Positions 1 to 8,955 of a stretch of 64,000 nt of DNA are shown in pieces; within the stretch, counting starts at the first letter, position 1; every line of letters starts with the position of its first letter. The position numbers were made by a program, and so were the translations under genes. The stretch is taken from assembly GCA_001898335.1 (NCBI GenBank), contig MKTS01000004.1, forward strand, positions 1 through 64,000, in the 5' to 3' direction. The notes beneath the pieces are model-generated. The model worked only from the letters and a program-made list of their open reading frames with translations. It ran no database searches and had not been told where the DNA came from. Source of the DNA: Mucilaginibacter sp. 44-25. GTDB taxonomy: Bacteria; Bacteroidota; Bacteroidia; Sphingobacteriales; Sphingobacteriaceae.

Positions 1-46
1 TTATTTATCTTGTCTTTTAACCCTTGATTCGCATAAATAACTCATT

Positions 47-1429
47 ATGCTTATAGCAACCATTAATCCCTTTGACAACAAAGTTGTTAAAACATTTGAA
101 GAGATGACGCCGGAAGCCGTTGACGCCGCCATCACGCAGGCCGAAGATACTTTTAAGACCTGGCGGACCCAGCCTTTCTCCCGCAGATCAGAATTATTGC
201 ATCGCGTCGCGGAGCTGATGCGGGAAGGATCGGATAAGCTGTCTAAGCTGATCACTTTAGAGATGGGTAAATTGTATGCGCAAAGCCTGGGTGAGATCGC
301 CTTAAGCGCGGATATTATCGATTATTACGCGACCAATGCAGAGCAATTTTTAGCTGACGAACATTTAAAGCCGGAATTTGGCGAGGCCTACATTAAGAAA
401 AGCCCGATAGGTGTACTGCTTGGCGTAGAGCCGTGGAATTTTCCCTTCTATCAGGTCGCCCGGTTTGCGGCACCCAATATCATGATCGGTAACGTGGTCC
501 TGGTCAAGCATGCCTCAAACGTACCGCAATGTGCACAAGCCATCGAAGATATATTCATTGCAGCCGGTGCGCCGAAAGGATTGTATACGAACCTGTTTAT
601 CTCCGGTTCCAATGTTTCCAACTACATCGCAGACGAACGCATAAAAGGCGTTTCCCTTACCGGAAGTGAACTGGCGGGTGCAAGCCTGGCCGCTGCTGCC
701 GGAAAGGCGTTGAAGAAATCTGTACTGGAATTGGGCGGCAGCGATGCTTTCATCGTTCTGGAAGATGCGGATATTGATCAGGCGGTAGCCTGGGGCGTTA
801 TCGGACGGATGAATAACACCGGTCAATGTTGCGTGGCAGCCAAAAGGTTTATCGTGGTAGAGGCGGTCGCGGACGAGTTCCTGACCAAATTCAAAGCAAA
901 ATTAACGGGTTTGAAGGTAGGCGATCCGATGGATAGCACAACCGAACTTGGCCCATTAAGCAGTGAAGGTGCAGCGGTACAGCTTGCCGATCAGGTACAG
1001 CGTTCCGTAGATGCCGGTGCGAAGGTTATCCTTGGCGGCAAACGGGTGGATCGCCCCGGCGCTTTCATGGAAGCCACGATATTGACCGACATTGAACCTG
1101 GCATGGCTGCCTACCATGAGGAGCTATTCGGCCCCGTGGCATCATTTTACCGCGTTAAAGACGAGGCTCATGCTATCAGGCTTGCCAACGATTCGCCTTT
1201 CGGCCTTGGAGGCACGGTATTTACAGCGAATAAAGAAAGAGGCGAAAATGTTGCGGCGATGATCGATACCGGCATGGTATTTATCAATCACCCTACCTGG
1301 ACACAGTCGGACCTGCCTTTCGGCGGCACCAAACGTTCCGGCTACGGCCGCGAATTATCGGCGCTGGGCGTGGAAGAATTCGTCAATAAAAAACTGATCA
1401 GGTTTAGTGAATATGCCGATCCGTTTTAG
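47..1429 (+). CDS. NAD(P)-dependent succinate-semialdehyde dehydrogenase (YneI/Sad-like aldehyde dehydrogenase)
   Basis: Cytosolic aldehyde dehydrogenase of 460 residues, the usual length of the YneI/Sad branch (about 462), which oxidises succinate semialdehyde to succinate in the GABA shunt. The fold is complete: the cofactor-binding stretch contains GVEPWNFPFYQ near residue 128, the catalytic glutamate lies in LELGGSDAF near 227, and the catalytic cysteine lies in NTGQCCVAAKR near 262. The C-terminal PFGGTKRSGYGRE signature is present. The ATG start fits the conserved opening ATINPFD. It is the first plus-strand gene of a stress-related block and has 188 bases of apparently non-coding sequence after it. 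Exact substrate is inferred from subfamily resemblance; a general short-chain aldehyde dehydrogenase is the alternative. Confidence 0.9.
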   Translation: MLIATINPFDNKVVKTFEEMTPEAVDAAITQAEDTFKTWRTQPFSRRSELLHRVAELMREGSDKLSKLITLEMGKLYAQSLGEIALSADIIDYYATNAEQFLADEHLKPEFGEAYIKKSPIGVLLGVEPWNFPFYQVARFAAPNIMIGNVVLVKHASNVPQCAQAIEDIFIAAGAPKGLYTNLFISGSNVSNYIADERIKGVSLTGSELAGASLAAAAGKALKKSVLELGGSDAFIVLEDADIDQAVAWGVIGRMNNTGQCCVAAKRFIVVEAVADEFLTKFKAKLTGLKVGDPMDSTTELGPLSSEGAAVQLADQVQRSVDAGAKVILGGKRVDRPGAFMEATILTDIEPGMAAYHEELFGPVASFYRVKDEAHAIRLANDSPFGLGGTVFTANKERGENVAAMIDTGMVFINHPTWTQSDLPFGGTKRSGYGRELSALGVEEFVNKKLIRFSEYADPF

Positions 1430-1617
1430 TGAGGTAGCGCGAAACGGAAAAGCTGAAACCTTTTCGGAAAGGAAGTTGCCCAGGCAGATTCCTTTTTTGT
1501 GTTGAAGAACATTTTATTCCCTGACCGGCATCATCGGCGCTCCGACCGCCTTTCCCGAACTTTACACCATCAATTCACCAGGTGCCGACAACCAGCCGGT
1601 AGCTTCAAAAAAAAATT

Positions 1618-2037
1618 ATGGAAAACGTAACTGAAATGTCCGACCGCGCTGAACAATACTATATCAGCACTAAACGCTGGGTATCTGACTTGGAATTCTT
1701 TCAAATTGAAACCGATTTTCTGCGCCACCTGCAATATGACTACTTTATCCGCTTGTTTGAGCCGACAGATGTGGAACAACTGAAAGACGTCGGGAACAGG
1801 CTTTTAAAACTGCAGTTAGATATGAAAGCCGCCCACATGGAATGCAGTATGCAACTGGACCGGCTGACTTTGATCGCGGAAAATAAATCTACGGAAGATA
1901 TCAATTACCTGGCCGTCGAGAACTATTCCTTAGCCGACCAGATCAACGCCCTGACCCAGGATTATTATACCGTTAAAAAGGAACTGTTCAAACTGACTGA
2001 AAGCGTTATGCGCGAAAATAAATTCCTGTTAGCCTAA
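1618..2037 (+). CDS. Hypothetical helical protein
   Basis: Not recognised. A 139-residue acidic protein without signal peptide, membrane segment or cysteine cluster, apart from one Cys near residue 80. Heptad-like spacing of Leu/Ile/Val between about residues 55 and 135 suggests an all-helical, partly coiled-coil protein. It starts at an ATG after an A-rich leader, which is typical of Bacteroidota translation starts. It sits 48 bases before the flavin-binding split-barrel gene, on the same strand, so it may be co-expressed with stress genes. No function is proposed. Confidence 0.7.
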   Translation: MENVTEMSDRAEQYYISTKRWVSDLEFFQIETDFLRHLQYDYFIRLFEPTDVEQLKDVGNRLLKLQLDMKAAHMECSMQLDRLTLIAENKSTEDINYLAVENYSLADQINALTQDYYTVKKELFKLTESVMRENKFLLA

Positions 2038-2085
2038 GTGATCATTAATACGATCAACACCAATTATCAAATATAATACAACAAA

Positions 2086-2538
2086 ATGTTAGGAGAACTC
2101 AACGATACACAAATAGACGCCTTATTAAAAGCTGAACTAACGGGCCGGATCGGTTGCCAGGCCGCCGGGGTAGTTTATATTGTGCCCGTAAATTACGTTT
2201 ACGACGGCACGAATATCTATGGCCATTCGGCTAAAGGGATGAAGATCGATGTGATGCGGGAGAACCCTGAAGTTTGTTTCGAGGTGGATAAGATCAAAGA
2301 CATCACCACCTGGCAGAGCGTCATTGCCTGGGGTAAGTTTGAAGAGATCACCGAAATGGACGAGCAGCAAAAGGTACTGCAAAAGCTGACGGACCGGATC
2401 AGCCCGTTCATTATGGATGATTCTGTTACCCGTGAGCATGGTTTCGTGGACGAAGAAAGCGATATCGGCACAATAAAAGAGCTGATCATGTACAAGATCG
2501 TTCTTCATAAAAAAACCGGACGTTTCGAAGACCGTTAG
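2086..2538 (+). CDS. Pyridoxamine 5'-phosphate oxidase family protein (NimA-like FMN-binding split barrel)
   Basis: 150-residue cytosolic protein of the Pyridox_ox_2/NimA type. The hallmarks are GRIGCQAAG near residue 21, VPVNYVYDG near 33, a YGHSAKGMK stretch near 45, CFEVDKI near 65, and W-SVIAWGKFEEI near 76-88. Family members bind FMN, and some reduce nitro groups or protect against oxidants; the precise reaction of this one cannot be read from sequence. It lies five bases upstream of the patatin gene and is probably translated from the same message. Small split-barrel flavoproteins of this kind occur with universal stress proteins and Acg-type nitroreductases in hypoxia gene sets, and both are encoded further along this block. 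Confidence 0.85.
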   Translation: MLGELNDTQIDALLKAELTGRIGCQAAGVVYIVPVNYVYDGTNIYGHSAKGMKIDVMRENPEVCFEVDKIKDITTWQSVIAWGKFEEITEMDEQQKVLQKLTDRISPFIMDDSVTREHGFVDEESDIGTIKELIMYKIVLHKKTGRFEDR

Positions 2539-2543
2539 TATTC

Positions 2544-3305
2544 ATGGCAGATATCGGATTGGTGCTTTCCGGCGGCGGCGCAAGAGGTGTAGCCCATCTG
2601 GGCCTGTTACAGGCGCTGGATGAATTGCAGATCAAGCCGCAGGTCATTTCCGGCGTTAGCGCCGGTGCAGTGATCGGCGCGCTTTATGCAGGCGGCTACA
2701 AGCCCGCGCAAATATTGCATATTGCTAAAGAACACTCTCCGATGAGTGTCGTGGCTGCGGTCATTACTTCGGGCGGGTTATTCTCGCCGGAAATTTTAAA
2801 AAAAGTGCTGGCCAAAGCGCTGCCGCATGACGGTTTCGAATTCCTGAAGATCCCATTATACGTTACGGCTACCGATCTGAACAGTTGCAGCAGTGTAACT
2901 TTTTCTAAAGGATTGCTAAATGACGTGATCGTGGGCTCATCTGCGGTCCCGGCGGTATTTGAGCCGATCCTCCATCAGCATTACCTCCTGGTAGATGGCG
3001 GTGTGCTTAATGATTTTCCGGTAGATTGCCTGTCCGGGCAATGCAGGAAGATCATCGGCTCACACGTTAATAAATTGCTAAGCAGCGAAGGGATGAATTT
3101 AACCCGGCTTCAGGTGCTGGAACGCTGTTTCCATCTGGCGGCTGCGGAAAAGGTCACCTCCCAGGCCAGGCTTTGTGATGTACTCATCGAGCCGGTCCTT
3201 ACGCCCTATAATATGTTCGAAATGAAATATGCCGACGAGATTTTTGAGATTGGTTATCAGGCGGCTATGGACCAAAAAGAAAATCTTTTGTTACTTACAT
3301 ATTGA
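2544..3305 (+). CDS. Patatin-like phospholipase (RssA/NTE family)
   Basis: 253-residue serine hydrolase with a Ser-Asp dyad. The oxyanion-hole motif GGGARG is at residues 10-15, the nucleophile elbow GVSAG is near 38-42, and the catalytic aspartate is in VDGGVLNDFP near 151. The length matches bacterial RssA/YlbK-type patatins. There is no signal peptide, so it acts in the cytosol, probably on acyl-lipid esters; the substrate is unknown. It follows the split-barrel gene by five bases and ends two bases from the stop of the opposing GH130 gene. The space between the two stops is too short for a terminator. Confidence 0.88.
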   Translation: MADIGLVLSGGGARGVAHLGLLQALDELQIKPQVISGVSAGAVIGALYAGGYKPAQILHIAKEHSPMSVVAAVITSGGLFSPEILKKVLAKALPHDGFEFLKIPLYVTATDLNSCSSVTFSKGLLNDVIVGSSAVPAVFEPILHQHYLLVDGGVLNDFPVDCLSGQCRKIIGSHVNKLLSSEGMNLTRLQVLERCFHLAAAEKVTSQARLCDVLIEPVLTPYNMFEMKYADEIFEIGYQAAMDQKENLLLLTY

Positions 3306-3307
3306 AT

Positions 3308-4384
3308 TCACATTCGCGGCAATACGTCTGGTATATCCAATTGGGCCACCCCGATGCAATTATCCGCCATGCCATAGTAAACATCAAATCTGTTAGGCGT
3401 TCCCAAATCATCCCGCCTGTCAATTCCCGTAGGAAAAACTACGCTTTGAACAATACCTACACGCTCTTCCAATAACTCGGGCTTTAATACAGGACTGGCC
3501 GAACGATAGAGGATTTTGTCAGGATGATCTTTATCTAAAATCATCAGTCCGGCCGAGTAAACCAAGTGATGAGGCTCATTGTTAACAGGCAAGGTTTGGT
3601 GGACACCATGATAAATCACCAGCCAGCCATGTCTGCACATTACCGGCGGCGTTCCCGCACCTATCTTGATCTTTTCCCAATCCGCCTCAGGCAGGGCAAG
3701 CGGACTATTTGATTCAAACTCTTGCAAGTGTTCTGCTTTATTGCCATTTAACATCATGTCACTGTAGGATATCCAGATACATTCATGGTGGTCCCTGATT
3801 CTTCGGTCTTCGTTGTCACACATGATGTCTTCAGGAGTAGTGCCGGGAAATAACGGGCGATGCAGCATCACCATGGAAGTATCGCCATGCGGACTTGTTA
3901 TCGACTTGGGAAAAATACAGGCATCTTTATTATACACATCATTAAAGGTGATCAGCTTATAATTCGCAAAATCCGCGAGCCCCAAACGTTCCCAGTGAAG
4001 TAGATCTTTTGAAATAGCTAAAGCAATACGCGGCCCCTTTGAAGAGAAGGCAGTGTACGTCATGATGTACTGCTGTATCGGCTCAAAATAGGTAATTCTC
4101 GGATCTTCACACCCACCGCCTTCGGGCCTTTTTTCATAATCGGCCTCTGGTTCTAATACGACACCAAGCCGCTTTACATCAACAGGGTTACCTTTAGCAT
4201 CGAATATTACTTTTGCTATACCAATACGGGAGTAGTTACCCTTAGCTACCAGTCGCGGGAACAAATAAAGTTCGCCGTCAGGTCCGCGAATGACGGCCGG
4301 ATTCAATACGCCTTCAACTTCCATGTCGTTTCCGGGTTCAGACCTCATAATTATTCCAATACGATGCATTTGAAGTTCATCCAT
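3308..4384 (-). CDS. Glycoside hydrolase family 130 protein (beta-mannoside phosphorylase/mannosidase type)
   Basis: 358-residue five-bladed beta-propeller enzyme. Recognisable GH130 features are the N-terminal NPAVIRGPDGELYLFPR stretch (about residues 28-44), GGGCEDPRI near 91, which carries the catalytic acid Asp, and GAGTPPV with WLVIYHGV near 245-260. Family members phosphorolyse or hydrolyse beta-1,2 or beta-1,4 mannosides; phosphorylase versus hydrolase depends on phosphate-binding residues that I cannot assign safely. No secretion signal is visible, so a cytosolic site is likely. The ATG chosen has alternatives at Met6 and Met13. A small ORF ends 14 bases upstream on the same strand. 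Confidence 0.88.
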   Translation of the reverse strand: MDELQMHRIGIIMRSEPGNDMEVEGVLNPAVIRGPDGELYLFPRLVAKGNYSRIGIAKVIFDAKGNPVDVKRLGVVLEPEADYEKRPEGGGCEDPRITYFEPIQQYIMTYTAFSSKGPRIALAISKDLLHWERLGLADFANYKLITFNDVYNKDACIFPKSITSPHGDTSMVMLHRPLFPGTTPEDIMCDNEDRRIRDHHECIWISYSDMMLNGNKAEHLQEFESNSPLALPEADWEKIKIGAGTPPVMCRHGWLVIYHGVHQTLPVNNEPHHLVYSAGLMILDKDHPDKILYRSASPVLKPELLEERVGIVQSVVFPTGIDRRDDLGTPNRFDVYYGMADNCIGVAQLDIPDVLPRM

Positions 4385-4398
4385 GTGGTACTAGTTAA

Positions 4399-4644
4399 CT
4401 AATAAATCTTTCTATGTGCTTTGATTTCAAACTCCTTTTTATGCGTAAAGAATTTATTCTCATATTCCCAGTCTAATTCAATTTTCCATCTTCCATCCTC
4501 ACAATGGTCAATCGGCACTTCGATGAGGTTTGTTTCCTTGCTATCGAATTTAAAATGCATGCTTTTAGGGGCATTTTTAGTTAAAAGCGTCAGATGAGCA
4601 TTCCCTTTAACTGGGTGACAAAAATTAAATCGCAAGAATTTCAT
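4399..4644 (-). CDS. Small hypothetical protein, FixH-like beta-sandwich C-terminus
   Basis: 81-residue protein, no signal peptide or membrane segment. The C-terminal half, DGRWKIELDWEY followed by a charged strand ending in KEFEIKA, resembles the last strands of FixH-like copper-handling domains, but the FixH membrane anchor and its usual acidic motif are absent. It could be a truncated or soluble relative, or unrelated. It is followed after 14 bases by the GH130 gene on the same strand, so the two may be co-transcribed. Function unknown. Confidence 0.5.
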   Translation of the reverse strand: MKFLRFNFCHPVKGNAHLTLLTKNAPKSMHFKFDSKETNLIEVPIDHCEDGRWKIELDWEYENKFFTHKKEFEIKAHRKIY

Positions 4645-4687
4645 AAGGTAGGGTTCGAAAAAATTTAAGGCTATTTCTAAATGGTAA

Positions 4688-4719
4688 AACCCCGGCTACA
4701 CTTTATTTATAGCCGGGTT
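4688..4719 (-). terminator. Rho-independent terminator after the cupin gene
   Basis: AACCCCGGCTA pairs with TAGCCGGGTT (one bulged C) across an 11-base A/T loop. Read on the minus strand the stem is followed by TTTT. It lies 22 bases past the cupin stop codon. Confidence 0.75.
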
Positions 4720-4740
4720 AGAAGTTTCCAGTTGAAAAAC

Positions 4741-5280
4741 TTATTCCGTTGTTTTACCATAAAATTTAGCTTCATGCTGTTCTGCATCTTTTTTTGTGGC
4801 ACGTATAATGCCGTCTTTGTGCTGCGGTATGGCGTAAATTGTATAAAGCTTGGGGTCCGTGTGCGCATCGGTATTAATAACATTGTGTTTTGATCCCGCA
4901 GGTATAATAATGACATCGCCATCCTTTACCGTATAAGAAGTTGAATTGATGATGCATTTGCCGGTACCCCCTTCAAATCGAAAGAACTGATCACTTTTGG
5001 CGTGTGTTTCTGAGCCGATTTCCTCGCCCGGCTTCAGGCTCATCAGCACTAACTGAAGATGCTTGGCGGTATAAAGTACTTTTCTGAAGTTCTTGTTATC
5101 GGTGGCATCCCTCTGGATGTCTGTTTTAAATCCTTTCATCTGGGTTTTCTTATTTAGTTTAGCCTTTAGGATAATTTCCGTTACCAGCGTCGATCCTGAC
5201 GGTCCGCCTGCGGCTCTTAGGCCACTCGTAAATATTAATGTTACTGTTAGTAACGCCATTGCAAACGATGATTTTTTCAT
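4741..5280 (-). CDS. Secreted cupin-domain protein
   Basis: 179 residues with an N-terminal signal peptide (MKKSSFAMALL... ending near Ala24) and one small beta-barrel cupin domain from about residue 75 to 150. The metal-binding pattern is visible: an H in GSETHAKSDQFF with following acidic residues, then PAGSKHNVIN carrying the second-motif His. It resembles mannose-6-phosphate isomerase-like cupins; such proteins bind a metal, but many have no known reaction. The signal peptide places it in the periplasm. A strong terminator follows. It is separated from pstB by 284 bases and probably has its own promoter. Confidence 0.8.
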   Translation of the reverse strand: MKKSSFAMALLTVTLIFTSGLRAAGGPSGSTLVTEIILKAKLNKKTQMKGFKTDIQRDATDNKNFRKVLYTAKHLQLVLMSLKPGEEIGSETHAKSDQFFRFEGGTGKCIINSTSYTVKDGDVIIIPAGSKHNVINTDAHTDPKLYTIYAIPQHKDGIIRATKKDAEQHEAKFYGKTTE

Positions 5281-5564
5281 GGTAAATCTTTTTTCTAAAG
5301 GTGGCCTTAATAAAGGGTCAAAGAAGTGACTGTCATCATCGTAGGAAATGACACTGCAGCGTCAATCAAATTGATTGACAGGTAATTGAAATTTAAAACC
5401 GAAATGGATGAGGCTAATAATTCTTTGCTTTCCGGCCGCCGAAATGATTTGTTATTTCACGGTGTAAAGAAAATTTCTGGTATGTCTTTTTCAATTTTTT
5501 TTCATTGCTGCAGATATGATTGCTTATGACGGTTGAAGATTTAGTGATCACGAAAACGGTTTTA

Positions 5565-6326
5565 CTACCCGAAATGACCCTTCACATAGTTCTTTGTCAA
5601 TTCGTTAACGGGCTTTTTAAAAATCTGTTTCGTATTGCCCGACTCAATAATTTCACCCAGGTACATAAAAATAGTTTGGTCGGCTATGCGCTGCGCCTGC
5701 TGCATATTATGCGTCACAATTACAATGGTATAATCTTTTTTCAGTCTCAATATCAGCTCTTCTATCTTCGCCGTACTTATCGGGTCCAACGCAGAGCAGG
5801 GTTCATCCATTAAGATCACCTCAGGACGCAGGGCAACCGCTCTTGCGATGCACAATCGCTGCTGCTGACCGCCGGATAACCTGGTAGCCGGTTTTTGTAA
5901 GTCGTCTTTAACCTCATCCCATATATAACTTTCTTTCAATGCATTTTCAATGATACCGGGGCGCTGGTCTTTAGGGATATTATTGATTTGTAAACCGTAG
6001 TTGATGTTATCATAGATACTTTTTGGAAAGGGGTTAGCCTGCTGAAAAACCATCCCGATACGCCGCCGCACTTCTGTGGCAGAAAGTTTCCCATTATAAA
6101 GTGTCTGGTCTTCCAGTAAAAAATCACCTTCGATCATCACATCTGCCGAAAGATCATGCATCCTGTTAAAGCATCTGAGCAGGGTGCTTTTACCACAACC
6201 CGAAGGGCCGATAAGTGCCGTGATCTTATTTTGAGGAAAAGCCACGTTTACGCTTTTTAACACCTGCTTGTTGCCAAACCATAATTTAGCTGCCGTGGCC
6301 GATAGTTTGATGTGGGTTTTACTCAT
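5565..6326 (-). CDS. pstB: Phosphate ABC transporter ATP-binding protein PstB
   Basis: 253-residue ABC ATPase that energises high-affinity phosphate import with PstA and PstC at the inner face of the cytoplasmic membrane. Walker A GPSGCGKST is near residue 40, the signature LSGGQQQRLCIARA near 150, Walker B VILMDEPCSALDP near 172, and the switch His in IVIVTHNMQQA near 205. The length is normal for PstB, and the NRM and SALDP residues are typical of the phosphate subgroup. It overlaps pstA by eight bases and is the last gene of the pst operon. No phoU follows. Confidence 0.97.
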   Translation of the reverse strand: MSKTHIKLSATAAKLWFGNKQVLKSVNVAFPQNKITALIGPSGCGKSTLLRCFNRMHDLSADVMIEGDFLLEDQTLYNGKLSATEVRRRIGMVFQQANPFPKSIYDNINYGLQINNIPKDQRPGIIENALKESYIWDEVKDDLQKPATRLSGGQQQRLCIARAVALRPEVILMDEPCSALDPISTAKIEELILRLKKDYTIVIVTHNMQQAQRIADQTIFMYLGEIIESGNTKQIFKKPVNELTKNYVKGHFG

Positions 6327-7164
6327 GTTTACTGTGTTGATAACGGATATAAAAAGCCGAAAGGTTTAAAAAGAATACCACAATGATTAATACCAATGCC
6401 GTGCCGTAAGCTAAAGGCCTTACTTGTTCAGTAGCCTGGTGCTGGGTAGATAGCATATACAAATGGTAAGGCAGCGCCATAAATTCCTGATTTAAATATC
6501 CAGCCGGTTTATTGATGTAAAAAGCTACACCGGTAAATAAAATGGGCGCTGTTTCTCCGGCTGCACGTGACAGCGTAAGTACCAGGCCTGTTAACATGCC
6601 CGGAACTGCAGAAGGCAACACCACATCGCGGATAGACTCAAATTGTGTAGCTCCAACTGCTAACGCCGCCTCGCGCATACTATTCGGAACGCGCCTCAGC
6701 GCTTCTTCGGTAGTGATGATAATATAAGGCATCGATAAAAGCCCCAGTGTTAAACCCGCTGCAAAAAGCGAAGTACCCATTTGGAGGCCTTGTACAAACA
6801 GCGCCAGCCCGAACAAGCCATAAATAATAGAAGGTACACCTGCTAAATTACGTATAGAGGCCCTGATGATCCGCGTAAGCCAACTATCCGCGGCATACTC
6901 ATTCAGGTAAATAGCGCAGCAAATACCAAAGGGTGCCGCTATCAGGGCTGTGATCAAGGTAAGTAACACCGTACCGATAATGGCAGGTAATATACCACCT
7001 TTGGTCATGCCATCTGTAGGCGAAGTGCTGATGAATGCCCAGGATAAGGACGAAGACCCTTTACTGATCAGATCCCACAAAATGGCTAACAGGAAAAAAC
7101 AAACCAACCCTGTAGTTAAAAGCAAAGTTCCCCATTCAATAAGTGGTGTGAGCTTTTTCGTCAT
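6319..7164 (-). CDS. pstA: Phosphate ABC transporter permease PstA
   Basis: 281-residue inner-membrane permease with six predicted helices, the first at about residues 12-33. The EAA-type cytoplasmic loop that contacts PstB is visible as NSMREAALAVGATQFESIRDVVLPSAVPGMLTG near residues 161-193, followed by SRAAGETAP, typical of PstA. It overlaps pstC by four bases (ATGA type) and pstB by eight, so the three are translationally coupled. Length and motifs are ordinary for the family. Confidence 0.97.
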   Translation of the reverse strand: MTKKLTPLIEWGTLLLTTGLVCFFLLAILWDLISKGSSSLSWAFISTSPTDGMTKGGILPAIIGTVLLTLITALIAAPFGICCAIYLNEYAADSWLTRIIRASIRNLAGVPSIIYGLFGLALFVQGLQMGTSLFAAGLTLGLLSMPYIIITTEEALRRVPNSMREAALAVGATQFESIRDVVLPSAVPGMLTGLVLTLSRAAGETAPILFTGVAFYINKPAGYLNQEFMALPYHLYMLSTQHQATEQVRPLAYGTALVLIIVVFFLNLSAFYIRYQHSKHE

Positions 7165-8051
7165 GCTGCCTGGTATTTTCGGTATTTGTTTACAAAGTGT
7201 TCGCCAACAATATTCACTAATAAGGTCATTAAAAAAAGTACTGCCGCAATGGCGAACAACGCGTAATAATGCGTGGTTTGATAAGGCACCTCGCCCATCT
7301 CAATGGCGATAGTAGCCGTCATGGTACGAACCGAATGAAAAAAGCCCTTGGGAAAGGCTGATGCGTTGCCGGTAGCCATCAGTACGGTCATGGTTTCACC
7401 CATAGCGCGTCCGACACCAAGCATAACTGCGGCTAAAATACCTGGTGACGCGGCTGGTATCGTTACTTGTAGCAAGGTTTGCCATCGGTTGGCACCAACG
7501 CTGTAACTGGCCTCTTTGTAAGCGTTCGGCACTCCCTCCAGTGCATCCTGGGCAACGGTGATAATAGTAGGTAATGACATGATAGCTAATAATGCAGCGC
7601 CATTAAGCGCATTTAACCCGTTTGATTGACCCGTTATACGGGCAATGCCAGGTCCTAATACGACGATACCTAAAAATCCGATAGCCACTGATGGAATTGA
7701 AGCCAACATCTCTATGGTTGGTTTCAATACACTTTTTAGCTTTCTGCCCGCATAGTCGGACAGGAAAGACGCGGTTCCAATGCCTAAAGGAATGGCTATA
7801 CACATGGCTCCAAGCGTAACGAGGCTGGTGCTCACCAATAACGGCAGAATACCATAATTAGCGGGGTTTCCCGATGGGTTCCATTGGGTGCCGCTAATAA
7901 AATCCCAGGGCTTTACTTTCAAAAAAAAGGCAACGGTATTCCACAGCAGCATAAAGAATATATCCGCCAGTATCGCAATTACCATCAGACCGGTCATTCT
8001 GAACAGTAATTTGGCAGTTTGATCAGTTTTTTCTCTAAGCGCTAATTTCAT
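7161..8051 (-). CDS. pstC: Phosphate ABC transporter permease PstC
   Basis: 296-residue inner-membrane permease with about six helices. The EAA loop reads NAYKEASYSVGANRWQT near residue 180, followed by IPAASPGILAAVMLGVGRAMGETM, the PstC hallmark. It pairs with PstA to form the phosphate channel. It starts three bases after the pstS stop and overlaps pstA by four bases. All expected regions are present. Confidence 0.97.
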   Translation of the reverse strand: MKLALREKTDQTAKLLFRMTGLMVIAILADIFFMLLWNTVAFFLKVKPWDFISGTQWNPSGNPANYGILPLLVSTSLVTLGAMCIAIPLGIGTASFLSDYAGRKLKSVLKPTIEMLASIPSVAIGFLGIVVLGPGIARITGQSNGLNALNGAALLAIMSLPTIITVAQDALEGVPNAYKEASYSVGANRWQTLLQVTIPAASPGILAAVMLGVGRAMGETMTVLMATGNASAFPKGFFHSVRTMTATIAIEMGEVPYQTTHYYALFAIAAVLFLMTLLVNIVGEHFVNKYRKYQAA

Positions 8052-8054
8052 ATC

Positions 8055-8891
8055 TTATTTTGGGATAATATAGTAACCGGAGGTGGTGATGATCTTTTGG
8101 CCTGCAACGCTTTTTTCAAAATCAATAAATGCAGACACTTTATTCCAGGATGTAAGGGGTATAAACTGGTATAATGGCCGCTGAAAATAATACCGGTGCG
8201 CGGCAATTGCTTTGATATCTAAAGGCGACACCGCAATACTTCCCGGTTTACCAATGATGTTTAATACTTTAATGGCCTGTTGATTTGCTTTATTGCGTAT
8301 ATAACCGGCACCAACATAACCAATTCCGGATTTGTCGTGCTTAATGCCCTCTAAAATCTGGGCATTACCATTCATTTCCTTGGCATCCCGGCTAAATTCG
8401 ATCTCTAATTTACTCTTAATGAAGGACTGTGTTCCCGAATTACTTTGCCTGCCATAAATATTGATCTGTAGGTTCTCACCGGTAAGCGGTTTCCAGGTTT
8501 TATATTGCCCGTTCAATATCTTGCTCAACGATATCACATCAATAGAATCCAGGGGAAAATCTTTACGTACTATAAAAGCTGTTGCATCCTCTGCAAAAAT
8601 CACTGTCCTTACAGGAATGCCTTTTGCCTTCAGTAGCAAAATTTCTTCTGGGTTCAGTGGCCGGGATGAATTGGCTATATCGGTCTGCCCGTTAAGCAAT
8701 GAAGCAATGCCAAGCCCCGATCCGCCGCCCGAGATCGCCACACTGAAATCGGCGTGTACCTTGTAAAAGTTTTCGGCCAGGCTAACCGCTAAATTAACCT
8801 CCGTATCAGAGCCCTTTACTTTGATAAATTTGCCTGCGTCGCTACACGAAACCAACAGGATGATTAATAAGCACAGTAAGTATCTCATCAT
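8055..8891 (-). CDS. pstS: Phosphate ABC transporter substrate-binding lipoprotein PstS
   Basis: 278-residue periplasmic phosphate-binding lipoprotein. The signal peptide ends in a lipobox, LLVSCSD, so Cys16 (Cys15 from the second Met) should be lipidated. The family signature is clear: VKGSDTE near the N-terminus, the phosphate-contacting GGGSGLGIASLLNGQTDIANSSRP stretch around residues 55-80, and RQSNSGTQSF near 150. Two adjacent ATGs allow a start at 8891 or 8888. It is followed directly by pstC. Upstream, 64 bases away on the same strand, is a DUF6544-like gene, which suggests the importer is expressed as part of a longer stress operon. Confidence 0.95.
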   Translation of the reverse strand: MMRYLLCLLIILLVSCSDAGKFIKVKGSDTEVNLAVSLAENFYKVHADFSVAISGGGSGLGIASLLNGQTDIANSSRPLNPEEILLLKAKGIPVRTVIFAEDATAFIVRKDFPLDSIDVISLSKILNGQYKTWKPLTGENLQINIYGRQSNSGTQSFIKSKLEIEFSRDAKEMNGNAQILEGIKHDKSGIGYVGAGYIRNKANQQAIKVLNIIGKPGSIAVSPLDIKAIAAHRYYFQRPLYQFIPLTSWNKVSAFIDFEKSVAGQKIITTSGYYIIPK

Positions 8892-8955
8892 GAACTTATT
8901 AATTTTTACAATATAGGTTAAGAATATGTTATTGATGTTAAATAGCTATCACCAA

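Noticed and set aside
4399-4644. Firm FixH assignment and link to cytochrome oxidase assembly
   Set aside because: Only the last strands resemble FixH; the membrane anchor is absent and no fix or cco genes are nearby.
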